Shown: positions 24,147-33,896, counted from the first letter of the stretch. The stretch is DNA of 64,000 nt from Cytobacillus oceanisediminis (GCF_007830235.1 NZ_VLKI01000006.1:160672-224671); one strand, 5' to 3'. Program-made: numbers and translations. Notes: a model not told the origin generated them from the letters alone.

Positions 24147-24439
24147 GGCGGTCTCTGGAAATCATGAAAGGGGGTGAAAAAGCCGCACTGGCAACCATTA
24201 TCCGTACGAAAGGGTCTACTCCCCGAAAAGCAGGAAGCAAAATGATTGTTTACCCTTGCGGAAGAATTGAGGGAACCATTGGGGGAGGCTGCGGGGAGGC
24301 AGAAGTAATAGAAAAAGCACTTGAAGTGATTAAGACGAACAGGCACAGCCAGCAGCGTGTCGATCTCACAAAAGGCCTCTTTTATGAAGATGGCGGAATA
24401 TGCGGCGGCATTATGGATGTCTTTATTGAACCACTGTAA
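24125..24439 (+). CDS. Short XdhC/CoxI-domain protein
   Basis: 104 residues consisting only of an XdhC_CoxI domain: AALATIIRTKGSTPRKAGSKMIVY, GRIEGTIGGGCGEAEVIEKA, GGICGGIMDVFIEPL with the conserved cysteines. It overlaps the preceding XdhC gene by 22 bases in another frame. In many bacteria the CoxI and Rossmann parts form one protein; here the well-conserved CoxI domain is separate and follows the Rossmann-containing gene. It is probably a partner of that protein in cofactor maturation. Confidence 0.85.
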   Translation: MEQMHLIRRSLEIMKGGEKAALATIIRTKGSTPRKAGSKMIVYPCGRIEGTIGGGCGEAEVIEKALEVIKTNRHSQQRVDLTKGLFYEDGGICGGIMDVFIEPL

Positions 24440-24671
24440 TACTTTTTTATCAGATTTATGGTGTTAAACCGATTTCGCGGATAAAACGGAATTTTCACGG
24501 TTTATATCAATTTTTTCCCGGATAAGTTTATAATTAATTATTTCTCGGAGATGAATTAAGCTATTTTAACAGTCAAATTGTACTTTCCGCCTATTAATCC
24601 AGAAATTAAACAGAGTTCCTATTATAAAATTTTATATTTTAACAAAAAATATTGAATCTTTATCGGTTCTA

Positions 24672-24717
24672 GCTTATTTGCACTAGGACTTGCTGACCTC
24701 GGAATGCAAATTTAAGC
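24672..24717 (+). promoter_or_regulatory. Structured leader touching the ribosome site of the purine permease gene
   Basis: GCTTA (24672-24676) pairs with TAAGC (24713-24717) and TTTGCA (24677-24682) with TGCAAA (24705-24710), leaving a two-base bulge and a 22-base loop with AGG/CCT inside. The stem ends directly before AAGGAG. It does not match a riboswitch class I know. The rest of the 24440-24732 gap is AT-rich with no gene. Confidence 0.45.
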
Positions 24718-24732
24718 AAGGAGTGATCATAC

Positions 24733-26100
24733 ATGTCGATGATTGAAAAGGATTTAGGGTCCGGTCTCCCTCCCTCCTCCCAGGCAAGCCTTTTAGAAAA
24801 GATTTTTAAGCTGTCTGAACGGAAAACGAACGTAAAAACAGAAATTCTCGCTGGCATTACTTCATTTATGACGATGAGCTATATTATTTTCGTGAACCCG
24901 AGCATATTGGCTGATGCAGGAATTCCCAAAGAAGCTGCATTAGCTGCAACCATTTATGCAAGTGTATTTTGTACACTTTTAATGGCACTTTGGGCCAACT
25001 TCCCTGTAGCAGTTGCACCGGGAATGGGATTGAATGCATTTTTCGCTTATACGGTTGTGCTGGGGCAGGGACTATCCTGGCAGACAGCCTTAGGTGCAGT
25101 TTTTATATCGGGTATAGTGTTCCTAATCCTGACCGTTACCGGTATCCGGCAAAAAATAGTCGACGGCGTCCCCGGTGTGCTGAAATCAGCCATAGGAGTC
25201 GGTATTGGTTTATTCATCGCCTTTATTGGCCTGAAAAATGCTGAGCTTGTCGTAGCAAATGAAGCCACTTTCGTGGGCCTTGGAGATATCACAAGCACAG
25301 GTCCCCTCCTTGCTCTATTCGGACTGATTACTGCTGCTCTATTAATGGCTAAAAAAGTGAAAGGCGCCCTTTTGATCAGCATTTTGGGCACTAGCGTATT
25401 GGCCATGATAGTAGGTTTTATCGCCTATCCAAAAGCTATCAGCGATGTTGCTTCTCTTTCATTGCCCAGCATGTCTCAGACTTTTATGGCAATGGACATC
25501 ATGGGGGCAATTCAATATGGTATTATTTCTGTCATTTTCTCCTTCACTATTGTTGAATTATTTGATAATTTAGCCACATTGATCGGATTATCCAAAAAAG
25601 CCGGCCTTACAGACGAAAACGGCAAAATCGAAAACCTTGACCGCGCCCTTCAGGCTGATGCGGTTGGAACCATGGCCAGCGCAACTTTTGGAAGTACAGC
25701 TCTAAATGCATACGTCGAAAACGCAACCGGTATTTCCGAAGGAGGGCGTACAGGTTTAACCGCTTTAATAGTCGGTTTGCTATTCTTTCTTTCACTTATC
25801 TTCGCTCCGTTAATCTATTTCATTCCATCCGTAGCAACCGCGCCTATACTCATTCTCGTCGGAGCCTTAATGCTTAGTGAAATTAAGCATATCAGCTTTG
25901 ATGATTTTACAGATGTCATACCCGTATTTTTAACAATTGTTTTAATGCCACTAACCTTCAGCATTGCGCAGGGTCTGGCTTTTGGCTTTATCTCTTATAC
26001 TCTATTAAAGCTTTTAACAGGCAAGCGCGATCAAATCCACTGGATTATGTATTTTGTCAGCGTAGCTTTTATAATCAACTTTATCATGGGCGGCCATTAA
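24733..26100 (+). CDS. Purine permease, AzgA/PbuG family
   Basis: 455 residues with about 12 hydrophobic segments. ITSFMTMSYIIFVNPSILADAG, VAPGMGLNAFFAYTVV and FGSTALNAYVENATGISEGGRTGL are signatures of the AzgA branch of NCS2 transporters (adenine, guanine, hypoxanthine uptake). It precedes the canonical adenine deaminase gene, so adenine or guanine/hypoxanthine uptake is likely. ATG 24733 has AAGGAG nine bases before it, right behind the leader hairpin. Confidence 0.9.
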   Translation: MSMIEKDLGSGLPPSSQASLLEKIFKLSERKTNVKTEILAGITSFMTMSYIIFVNPSILADAGIPKEAALAATIYASVFCTLLMALWANFPVAVAPGMGLNAFFAYTVVLGQGLSWQTALGAVFISGIVFLILTVTGIRQKIVDGVPGVLKSAIGVGIGLFIAFIGLKNAELVVANEATFVGLGDITSTGPLLALFGLITAALLMAKKVKGALLISILGTSVLAMIVGFIAYPKAISDVASLSLPSMSQTFMAMDIMGAIQYGIISVIFSFTIVELFDNLATLIGLSKKAGLTDENGKIENLDRALQADAVGTMASATFGSTALNAYVENATGISEGGRTGLTALIVGLLFFLSLIFAPLIYFIPSVATAPILILVGALMLSEIKHISFDDFTDVIPVFLTIVLMPLTFSIAQGLAFGFISYTLLKLLTGKRDQIHWIMYFVSVAFIINFIMGGH

Positions 26101-26104
26101 TTTT

Positions 26105-26352
26105 AGGCTCTGTTAGATTGGCCTGTTGATTTCCGCTCCAGTCGCTCAAGCTGTCGCGGGCGGTCCGGAAGCCTCCTCGGCGCATTCGCGCCTGCGGGGT
26201 CTTCCTTTGACTCGCTCCTCTTCGCTGGGCGTTGATTAAACATCCCCGAATTAACACCGCACGAAGGAAATGCGAATGCATTTTCGCGGGATTAGCACCT
26301 TCCACTCCAATCAACAGGGTGCCGAATACAACAATAAGCTTTAACACAGCCT
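26105..26352 (+). repeat. Dispersed MITE-like repeat, copy 5 (full length)
   Basis: TAGGCTCTGTTAGATTGGCC at the left, TTTAACACAGCCTA at the right, with GATTTCCGCTCCAG, GCGGGCGGTCCGGAAGCC, TTCGCGCCTGCGGGGTC and GAATGCATTTTCGCGGG inside. It fills the whole gap between the permease and adenine deaminase genes. Confidence 0.9.
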
Positions 26353-26376
26353 AACTTTAAAAAGGGAGGAGTTTAA

Positions 26377-28125
26377 ATGAAGCTAACATTGGAGGTTTTA
26401 AAAAGAAGAATTGACGTGGCAGTCAAAAGGACTCCTGCCGATCTCGTTATAAAAAATGGGAAAGTTATAAATGTTTTTACCAGAGAGGTACTCCAAGAAG
26501 ATATAGCGATTGTTGATGGCTATATCGCAGGGTTGGGCAGCTATGAGGGGAAGCAAACCATTGATGCTGCGGGCAACTACATTGTCCCCGGTTTCATTGA
26601 TGGGCATGTCCATATTGAATCCGCGATGGTTACGCCTGCTGAATTCAGCAATGTTGTCCTCCCACATGGTGTAACAACCGTTATCGCGGATCCTCATGAA
26701 ATTGCAAATGTCAGCGGATTAGCAGGCATCGATTTCATGCTCAAAGCTTCAGAAGATATTCCGCTTGATGTGTTTATTATGCTTCCTTCTTGTGTACCCG
26801 CCACACCATTTGAAAACGCCGGTGCTGAACTAAGTTCCACGGATCTTGAAGACCTTTACGCCCACCCGAGAGTGATCGGTCTTGGCGAGGTTATGGATTA
26901 TCCCGCCGTTATGCAAAATCATGAAGGAATGTTAAAAAAGCTTAAGGGCGCAAGCAGCAAAGCCAAGTATATTGATGGCCATGCGGCTGGACTGAATGCT
27001 GACGGCATCAATGTATACATGTCAGCAGGGATTAGGACCGACCATGAATGCATAAATGCTGAAGAAGCACTGGTTCGTCTTCGCAGAGGCATGCATGTCA
27101 TGCTGAGAGAGGGATCTGCTGCCAGAGACTTAATCGCTCTCCTAAAAGCAGTCAACGAACAAAACGCACGACGCTGTTTATTTGTGACCGATGACAAGCA
27201 TCTTGACGACCTTATGAACGAAGGAAGCATTGACCATAATGTCAGAATGGCTATAAACGAGGGCGTGGACCCCATGCTTGCTATCCAAATGGCCACTCTG
27301 AACGCTGCAGAATGCTTTGGTCTCAAGCATAAGGGCGCAATCGCTCCAGGTTATGAAGCTGATCTACTGTTTCTAAGTGATCTGAATACCGTCAATATTG
27401 ATAGGGTAATGAAAAACGGAAAACTTGCAGCTGAAGGCGGAGCCATCAAACACCCAGCAAAGACCAATATGGCTCCAGCCCCTTCTATTATAGACAGTGT
27501 CAGGATTAATAGCTTAAATTTTGAGGATCTTAAAATAGACATTGGAGAAGGCAATGCCAATATGATTGGCATTATACCTAACAGTATAGTTACCAAACAC
27601 TTGGTGGAAAAGCCGGATAGCCTTAATGGCTATTTCCAGCCCAACCCTGTAAAAGATTATTTGAAGCTTGCCGTCCTTGAAAGGCATAAAAACACCGGCA
27701 ACCTTGGCCTCGGCATCATAAAGGGCCTGGGCATCAGCAGTGGTGCGATTGCTTCAACTGTTGCACATGATTCCCATAATATTGTCGCTGCCGCCACCTC
27801 TGACGAAGATTTGCTTGTGGCGATTAATCATACTGCAAAAATAAAAGGAGGCCTGGCTGTTGTACAGGATGGCATAGTCCTCGCTGACCTTGCCCTGCCC
27901 ATAGCCGGCCTCATGACAGATCGGGATTCAGCCTTCATCTACGATCGGTTATCAGAATTGAATCAGGCACTGCGGAAAATCGGCTGCAGTATGCTCTTCA
28001 ACCCTTTTCTGACACTTTCGTTTTTGGCGCTCCCCGTTATACCGGAACTAAAGCTGACCGATAAAGGATTGTTTTCAGTAAAAACATTCCGCCACATATC
28101 GGTTGCTGAACAGACTCTGCATTAA
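26377..28125 (+). CDS. adeC: Adenine deaminase
   Basis: 582 residues, canonical AdeC length. Deaminates adenine to hypoxanthine. GFIDGHVHIESAM (His77, His79), ADPHEIANV (His107), Glu171 in LGEVMDY, His202 in IDGHAAG, His223 in TDHE and the TDD motif at about 269 give the full expected metal set, unlike the paralogue at 7.1-8.9 kb, which has Asn at the His202 position. GGGAGGAG precedes ATG. With the permease before it, the pair salvages external adenine and feeds hypoxanthine to xanthine dehydrogenase. Confidence 0.94.
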   Translation: MKLTLEVLKRRIDVAVKRTPADLVIKNGKVINVFTREVLQEDIAIVDGYIAGLGSYEGKQTIDAAGNYIVPGFIDGHVHIESAMVTPAEFSNVVLPHGVTTVIADPHEIANVSGLAGIDFMLKASEDIPLDVFIMLPSCVPATPFENAGAELSSTDLEDLYAHPRVIGLGEVMDYPAVMQNHEGMLKKLKGASSKAKYIDGHAAGLNADGINVYMSAGIRTDHECINAEEALVRLRRGMHVMLREGSAARDLIALLKAVNEQNARRCLFVTDDKHLDDLMNEGSIDHNVRMAINEGVDPMLAIQMATLNAAECFGLKHKGAIAPGYEADLLFLSDLNTVNIDRVMKNGKLAAEGGAIKHPAKTNMAPAPSIIDSVRINSLNFEDLKIDIGEGNANMIGIIPNSIVTKHLVEKPDSLNGYFQPNPVKDYLKLAVLERHKNTGNLGLGIIKGLGISSGAIASTVAHDSHNIVAAATSDEDLLVAINHTAKIKGGLAVVQDGIVLADLALPIAGLMTDRDSAFIYDRLSELNQALRKIGCSMLFNPFLTLSFLALPVIPELKLTDKGLFSVKTFRHISVAEQTLH

Positions 28126-28166
28126 AAAATGAGGCCCGGATTAGCTCCCGGCCTCATTCTATTTTT
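28121..28166. terminator. Bidirectional terminator between adeC and the GH18 gene
   Basis: GAGGCC (28131-28136) pairs with GGCCTC (28150-28155) with extra GC pairs inside, flanked by A-run and T-run, between two converging genes. Confidence 0.85.
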
Positions 28167-29880
28167 TAGTAACTTGCTCATCGCCTAAAGACAATGCCGT
28201 CCACGCTGATTCGTCTGCAAAATACCGGCTCCAGCTTGCAACGCCGGCCAATTTGTATTTTCTTGCCAAATCAGCGCGTTTTTTCAGAGATAATTCATCT
28301 TCGAGCCATATCCTGTACGTGGTTTGATCTTCTTCCGAATAATGCTCCGCATAATTTTGTCCGCTTGCATGATCATAAGCTGGATTAATCTTGTTCTCGC
28401 TAAGCCATTCTTTTACTTTGTTCATGGATAAAGCCTTGGATGACACTTCTCCTGACTGTTTTTGTTCCCATAGCCTTGCATATAAAGGAACTCCCAATAT
28501 TAGTTTTTCATTAGGTACTACCTCCAGAAGATTTTTCAGGTTTTCCTCCACCCACGGAATGCTCGCCACACTCCCTGCAACCGGAGAACTTCCCCAATGT
28601 TCATCATAAGCCATGACCACCATATAATCCGCTATCTCGGCAAGTTCATCCCGTTCATAAAAAGCTGACCAATTCCCGCTGGATGAAATGAACGTAATAT
28701 CCATTGACACAATCAAACCAGCTTCATGAAAATAAGGGGTTGCTTCACGCACAAACTGCGTAATAAGGGGCCCATCCCCAGGGTTGACATTTTCAATATC
28801 AAGATTGATTCCGTTTAATTCATACAGCTTGCTGAAATGAAGCAGCTGGCGAATCATGTTCTGCCTTGTTTCGAAGGACTGGAACGCTTCATGGGTCAAA
28901 ACCGGATCAAACGCATTTGAGAACAAGCCCCATACTTGGTAACCCTGCTGCTGTGCCCATCTTGAGAATTCAATCGAGCCGCGGTTCTTAATAGAGCCGT
29001 CTTCCTTAGAAAGTTCAAACCAGGTTGGAGATACAACATTGACGCCAGGCATCTTTGGAATCTGCGAAGTATTGGGATTATGTGAATAAACGGCTTCCCA
29101 GGTCAGCTGGATAGGCCCTTCAATTCTTGGCACAGGTTTCACCTCTTCCTCTAAAGCAATGGAAACATGCTCTGTCTTTCCTTTTACGATGTATTCTTTG
29201 TTTAGATAACCAGCTGTCCCGTCTTTTTTTCTAACAAAATAGTAATCTTCTTTAACATCCTCAACCAGAATTTCCTCTTTTGGAGAAACAGAAGCTGTAT
29301 ACGTTGACTGCAAACTGGCATCAGTGCGAAGGCGGAGCATTTCTTCATGAATTTTTTTATCAGCTACTTTTCCGGCAGCCAGCTCCTCTCCGTCTTTTTG
29401 CACCCATACAGTTCCTGAATCCGGAAGAATCGAATATGTTATCGGGTAATAAGTTAAAAGAGGCTCAATCGCCAGATATTTCTCTTCTCTATTTTGCTTA
29501 AAAACATTAAAATGCAGCTCGACTGGTTTCTCGTTTACGTAATAAGTAAGAGATTCAGAAGGCATCTGCACCACTTTATGTTTAGTTGCTATAATAATAG
29601 ACTGCGATTTTTCGTCAAAAATGATATTCTCATCGATAAACCCGTTTAAAAAAGATAGCGGCAAATAAACTGCTTCTCCTTCAATAAGTGCATTGCCCTG
29701 CTGCTTTCCCTCAAATAAAATTGGATTTTCACCTTTAAAATAGGGTGCTTTTTCCTTTGAAGCAAAAGGATATATCAGCATAAACACACTGGAAAGCATC
29801 AGTATAAAAGCAAACAAAAGCCCTGCAAAAATAAGCTTTTTTGCTGGAGGCTTTTGCTGGTTTGTTTCAATATGAGCCAT
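28159..29880 (-). CDS. Glycoside hydrolase family 18 protein with membrane anchor
   Basis: About 573 residues. One hydrophobic segment near the N-terminus (LIFAGLLFAFILMLSSVFMLIY) suggests a signal anchor. Then comes a region like the copper-amine-oxidase N-terminal domain and a bacterial SH3-like part (residues about 50-240), and a GH18 barrel with LNGINLDIENV (the DxxDxE-type motif; the catalytic Glu lies here) and MAYDEHWGSS. It resembles Bacillus cell-wall or spore-associated GH18 proteins such as YvbX. ATG 29880 is chosen because GGGAGG lies eight bases before it; earlier in-frame starts overlap that site. Substrate is probably cell-wall glycan. Confidence 0.82.
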   Translation of the reverse strand: MAHIETNQQKPPAKKLIFAGLLFAFILMLSSVFMLIYPFASKEKAPYFKGENPILFEGKQQGNALIEGEAVYLPLSFLNGFIDENIIFDEKSQSIIIATKHKVVQMPSESLTYYVNEKPVELHFNVFKQNREEKYLAIEPLLTYYPITYSILPDSGTVWVQKDGEELAAGKVADKKIHEEMLRLRTDASLQSTYTASVSPKEEILVEDVKEDYYFVRKKDGTAGYLNKEYIVKGKTEHVSIALEEEVKPVPRIEGPIQLTWEAVYSHNPNTSQIPKMPGVNVVSPTWFELSKEDGSIKNRGSIEFSRWAQQQGYQVWGLFSNAFDPVLTHEAFQSFETRQNMIRQLLHFSKLYELNGINLDIENVNPGDGPLITQFVREATPYFHEAGLIVSMDITFISSSGNWSAFYERDELAEIADYMVVMAYDEHWGSSPVAGSVASIPWVEENLKNLLEVVPNEKLILGVPLYARLWEQKQSGEVSSKALSMNKVKEWLSENKINPAYDHASGQNYAEHYSEEDQTTYRIWLEDELSLKKRADLARKYKLAGVASWSRYFADESAWTALSLGDEQVTKK

Positions 29881-30037
29881 TGCCATTTCCTCCCTTATAA
29901 CCATCGTATCGAAATGTTCAGAAAATGGGAAGGAAATTTAGAACGGCTGGCAGGTTCGCACTAATTTCTTGCCCCCTTATATAACGAAAGAAATATAAGA
30001 AAAGTTTGGATATTAGTGCAATTTAGCAACAATTCTC

Positions 30038-31480
30038 TTAATAGGTTGTAAATTGAGTGAGTTTTTGCAGCCTATAGGTAATATATTTTAAAGTCGGCAG
30101 CTTTTCATTCGATTTATAATCATTTGTATATACCGCTCCTTTATTTTCCCATAGCTTATGAAAATAAGCATCCACATCCTGCATGACTTTCGATTGTGCC
30201 GGAGCGATAATTTTCAAATCTGTTTCCAAATTCAGGTCATCCAAATTTCTTCTCGTAAAATTAGCTGACCCTGCAATTATAATGCTATTTCCTTTTCCAG
30301 TTATATACATAAGTTTCGGATGATATTGTTCAAAACCTGTGTTATACCAGCGGATCTTAATATTCTCTTGGCCGAGCTTGTCCAGTTCTGCTGCCACTGG
30401 GATATTAGGAAGGCCAACCTTTTCCGATCCAAATGCGTTCTGATTGGGATCGAGAATCATTTTAACCTTTACTCCCCGGTCAGCAGCATCTTTTAAGGCA
30501 TTAACGACTCCCCGGTCTGCGAGATAAAACATGCCCAGCCAGATGGATTCACCTTGCTCCGCTTCATTAATCTCTTTGACAATATGTTTATATATTTTGC
30601 CTTCTGTCAGTACCTGAGCCTTCACTGAACTGTTTTCTCCTTTTGTCCGGGACTTAAAAGGTGGAAGATTGCCGGATGCAGAATAGTCCACAACTGCCTG
30701 TTCCGATTTAACCAGGTCAGACAAAATGGGCCCCTTCACTTCAAAGGCTATATTTGAATGGAACCCGCTGGCATTATGCGGATTCCCGGATGTAACAATC
30801 CCTGTTTTTTCTGTTACAAATACCTTTCGATGATTTGCTTTAATGTTCATAAGATCCAGATAGGAGCGGAATGTTACATCTGGTGCATTCTTGGCTAGCG
30901 GATTAGGAAGCCACCCTTCTCCGCTCTGGCCGAACCATTGTAAAAACACGCGCCAGAAAGCGGAATAGATAGGATTTGAATCCCTTAAAGGTATAAGTGC
31001 AGTATAAACAACATTTACTCCATTCTCTTTAAGTTCCTCAAGTTCCGGCACCCTATGAGATCCATAAGTGCTGTTTATGCGATCCGTAATAACAGTGATC
31101 TCCAGATCAGGGTGTTTTTGCTTTTGGGCAATAATTTTGTCCATTATCTTGCCGCTGATATTCGGAAAATCCTGATCGCCATCATGGTAGCCATTAAATA
31201 AAAACATATCCATCACAATGAAATCTTCTGCTTCTCCAATTGCTTCAGTTATCCGCTGAAATATCTGCTGATCACTTTCCCTCTTGCCATTTTTCTTTTC
31301 ATAAGTAAGGTCATATAAAAATTGAATGTCTTCGACAGAGTAAACGTCCCCCTCGAAAGAAAGGCCATTTGGCAATGGTTTATTGCTTTGATAGATAATC
31401 GTTGCTGTTAAAATAAGAATCAGGCTCAAAATGGGAATCCATACCCTTTTTCTTTTAATAAAACCCTGAACCTTTTGCAC
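30038..31480 (-). CDS. Phospholipase D-family membrane protein
   Basis: 480 residues with an N-terminal membrane segment (VWIPILSLILILTATIIYQ). Two HxK motifs are visible: NHRKVFV...SGNPHNASG (about 215) and YHPKLMYI...AGSANFTRRNLDD (about 390), the paired HKD sites of the phospholipase D/cardiolipin synthase superfamily. Relatives hydrolyse or transfer phosphodiesters at the membrane. Start GTG 31480 with GGGGGAG. It lies alone, between the GH18 and DUF3243 genes. Confidence 0.85.
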   Translation of the reverse strand: MQKVQGFIKRKRVWIPILSLILILTATIIYQSNKPLPNGLSFEGDVYSVEDIQFLYDLTYEKKNGKRESDQQIFQRITEAIGEAEDFIVMDMFLFNGYHDGDQDFPNISGKIMDKIIAQKQKHPDLEITVITDRINSTYGSHRVPELEELKENGVNVVYTALIPLRDSNPIYSAFWRVFLQWFGQSGEGWLPNPLAKNAPDVTFRSYLDLMNIKANHRKVFVTEKTGIVTSGNPHNASGFHSNIAFEVKGPILSDLVKSEQAVVDYSASGNLPPFKSRTKGENSSVKAQVLTEGKIYKHIVKEINEAEQGESIWLGMFYLADRGVVNALKDAADRGVKVKMILDPNQNAFGSEKVGLPNIPVAAELDKLGQENIKIRWYNTGFEQYHPKLMYITGKGNSIIIAGSANFTRRNLDDLNLETDLKIIAPAQSKVMQDVDAYFHKLWENKGAVYTNDYKSNEKLPTLKYITYRLQKLTQFTTY

Positions 31481-31555
31481 TAAGACTCCCCCTAAAGTCA
31501 GATACCTATATATAGACCATTTTTGACCATCGTAAACGCTGCTATGCTTCTCAAA

Positions 31556-31591
31556 GCAAAATAAAAAGGCGGAAGATTGTGCCTCCGCCTT
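31556..31591 (-). terminator. Terminator after the DUF3243 gene
   Basis: Minus strand AAGGCGGA-loop-TCCGCCTT followed by TTTTAT, about 30 bases after the stop of the DUF3243 gene. Confidence 0.85.
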
Positions 31592-31620
31592 AAAAACTGT
31601 TCCATTGGCTTGGTTGCCAT

Positions 31621-31944
31621 TTATCCTACAAGCTTAACAAGCATATGTGACAGCTTATGTTTCTCCTCTTCAGTGCCTACCTTCCAAAGTTCCTGAAGCA
31701 GCTTCTCTTCACGATTACGAGGTTCTTCTTTGGTAGATAAATAGTCTCCCACTTTTTGAGCTGTGTTGGCTAATTGTTCTTCACCCATGCCCATCTTTTT
31801 GCCCATTGAAACTTTTCCACTTAGATATTCTTTAAATTCACCAAAATTAGAAAGAATTTCTTCTTTCTTTTCACTTCCCATATTGTTAAGCTTTTGTTCC
31901 ACGTTTTCTGCTTGTCCATTAGTATTATTCATGTTTTGTTCCAT
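31621..31944 (-). CDS. DUF3243 family protein
   Basis: 107 residues, charged and helical. EKKEEILSNFGEFKEYLSGKVSMGKKMGMGEEQLANTAQKVGDYLS matches the DUF3243 (YmfJ-like) pattern. The first 25 residues are Asn/Gln-rich. Start ATG 31944 with AAAGGAGAG. Function unknown. It is transcribed away from plsY and closes the inserted region on this side. Confidence 0.75.
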   Translation of the reverse strand: MEQNMNNTNGQAENVEQKLNNMGSEKKEEILSNFGEFKEYLSGKVSMGKKMGMGEEQLANTAQKVGDYLSTKEEPRNREEKLLQELWKVGTEEEKHKLSHMLVKLVG

Positions 31945-32149
31945 ACTGCATCTCTCCTTTTAATGGGTTTGATTGCTGTGACAGTTAATAATTACCCTTA
32001 TATTCCTATATCAAACAATTTGCAGAGAGTTTGAGCTTTAAGATATCGTTTAATGAAAAATATATGGATAACTTTTCATTTGCACATGGTATGCAGCTTT
32101 GCTGGCATGGTACAATATAGTAACGAAGAATGTGTGAAGGAGAGTTTTC

Positions 32150-32734
32150 ATGATTTATGGAATTATTATCATTTTAGCTTATTTGCTGGGCTCCATTCCT
32201 TCCGGTTTAATTGTCGGGAAAGCATTTTATGGAGTGGACATTCGGGAGCATGGAAGCGGTAACTTAGGAGGAACGAATACATTTCGGACACTTGGCATCA
32301 AGGCTGGGATGATCGTTACAATAGCTGACATTTTGAAAGGTACGCTGGCAGCTGCTCTTCCTTTTTTCTTCGGATCGGACATGCATCCATTAATGGCCGG
32401 AGTTTTTGCAGTAGTCGGGCATATGTATCCTCTGTTTGCAGGATTTCGGGGTGGAAAGGCAGTCGCAACTTCAGGCGGCGTATTATTGGCCTATGTACCT
32501 CTTATGTTTCTGATTATACTGGGAGTTTTCTTTTTAAGCCTATACATAACGAAGTACGTATCATTATCTTCAATCATGGCTGCTATTGTCTCGATTATTT
32601 ACGCGCTGATTATTTGGGATATACCCCTGATTATCGTTGTATCCATCCTTGGCTTCTTCGTCATATACAGACATAGGGCAAATATAAAGCGGATCAGGAA
32701 CAAAACAGAACCTAAAATTAAATGGCTCGGTTAA
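32150..32734 (+). CDS. plsY: Acyl-phosphate:glycerol-3-phosphate acyltransferase
   Basis: 194 residues with several membrane segments. Makes lysophosphatidic acid from acyl phosphate, the first step of phospholipid synthesis. The motifs [30 protein letters not shown] and [20 protein letters not shown] are the three conserved PlsY motifs. AAGGAGAG precedes ATG. In B. subtilis the neighbour is yneT/parE; here 29 kb of other genes intervene. Confidence 0.96.
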   Translation: MIYGIIIILAYLLGSIPSGLIVGKAFYGVDIREHGSGNLGGTNTFRTLGIKAGMIVTIADILKGTLAAALPFFFGSDMHPLMAGVFAVVGHMYPLFAGFRGGKAVATSGGVLLAYVPLMFLIILGVFFLSLYITKYVSLSSIMAAIVSIIYALIIWDIPLIIVVSILGFFVIYRHRANIKRIRNKTEPKIKWLG

Positions 32735-32744
32735 AGCAAATCTA

Positions 32745-32789
32745 GAATAGTAAAAGCAGCAGAATTTTTTTCTGCTGCTTTTACTATTC
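32745..32789. terminator. Bidirectional terminator between plsY and the RsbR-like gene
   Basis: GAATAGTAAAAGCAGCAGA pairs perfectly with its inverted copy at 32771-32789 around a T-rich loop. Its right arm includes the stop codon of the RsbR-like gene. Confidence 0.85.
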
Positions 32790-33620
32790 TATTCGTGCAA
32801 TACCAAATTCTTTTAAAGCCTGCATAAGATTATTGTACATTTTCACATGGTCAAAGCGGATCCCCAACGTGACGATGGAATGTGCCAGCTCGGGCCTCAT
32901 CCCGGTTAAAGACACTTCAACCCCGGTCAGCTCAAGGGCATCAATAATTTTAAACAATTCTTGCGCAACCATCGTATCTACTACCAGGACACCAGATAAA
33001 TCAACAATTAAGCAATTAACCTCCTTCTGGCTGCTTTCCCTTAAAGAGTGCTCCATAAGTTTTTTTGCCCTGTGTGTATCGATATCACCAATAAGCGGAA
33101 GTACAGCCACTCCATCCGTTATGGTTATAATTGGTGTACTTAATTCATCAATCATTTCCTGCTGGGAACGCATTCGTTTGACTGTATAAGCACTATATGA
33201 TGCAGAAAATCCTTCTATTATTCCATCAAGGGTAGTATCTACCTTCCTTCCCAGCTTTATTGCTTCTGCAATCTCAATTTTATTTTCCAGAAAAAACTGC
33301 TCAAGATAATCCCAGAGTACATCTCGAAAAACATGAAATTGGGAAATGGATCTGGTAAGCCCTATATCAATTCTTGCCCTTCTTTCACCCGCTTCCCTGC
33401 CCCACGTTTCCAGGTTCTCATCATGCTCATGGGTAAGACTACTAGCAATGACTCTAATAAGTTCATGGTTGGAATCAATAAGCTCTTTTACAATTTTTTG
33501 CGGCATATGATTGGAAAAGATGGATGAGTCATCCTTCCCCCGCCTTATAGATAACCATTTTTCAGTGACGGTATCGCTATTTTCAAGAAGATAGTTTTTT
33601 AGTTTATCATTTGCTGTCAT
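32784..33620 (-). CDS. RsbR-family STAS-domain stressosome protein (RsbRD-like)
   Basis: 278 residues. The N-terminal half (WLSIRRGKDDSSIF...GEAGERRARIDIGLTRSISQFHVFRD in outline) fits the RsbRD N-terminal domain; the C-terminal half is a STAS domain with LIVDLSGVLVVDTMVAQEL and TGMRPELAHSIVTLGI. Members assemble into the stressosome and, when phosphorylated on a STAS Thr, release the sigma-B activating kinase RsbT. No RsbS or RsbT gene lies nearby, as for scattered RsbR paralogues in Bacillus. GAAGGAG precedes ATG. Confidence 0.85.
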   Translation of the reverse strand: MTANDKLKNYLLENSDTVTEKWLSIRRGKDDSSIFSNHMPQKIVKELIDSNHELIRVIASSLTHEHDENLETWGREAGERRARIDIGLTRSISQFHVFRDVLWDYLEQFFLENKIEIAEAIKLGRKVDTTLDGIIEGFSASYSAYTVKRMRSQQEMIDELSTPIITITDGVAVLPLIGDIDTHRAKKLMEHSLRESSQKEVNCLIVDLSGVLVVDTMVAQELFKIIDALELTGVEVSLTGMRPELAHSIVTLGIRFDHVKMYNNLMQALKEFGIARIE

Positions 33621-33896
33621 TCTTTTTGCTCCTTCAATGCCGTATCGTTTTGTTGATTCTAAGTTTTCAATAATATTATACTAGTTCTATAGACCTACAC
33701 CTTATCATCTACCCTAATTTGAGACCTGCGAATTTTATTTATTTTTTTATACATAAATAAACATAATCTGATATCTTTCGCCATACATTAGTTTAGGGCT
33801 GTTAAATCACTTTTTACTTACCACAAAATGATATTTGTAAACTTTAATAAAAAGCTGTTTCAGCCAAAACACTTTTATAGTTAGGATGGTTAATAA

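Noticed and set aside
2722-32149. Prophage or integrative element as carrier of the purine island
   Set aside because: No integrase, recombinase, phage structural or conjugation gene and no tRNA or att repeat was found.
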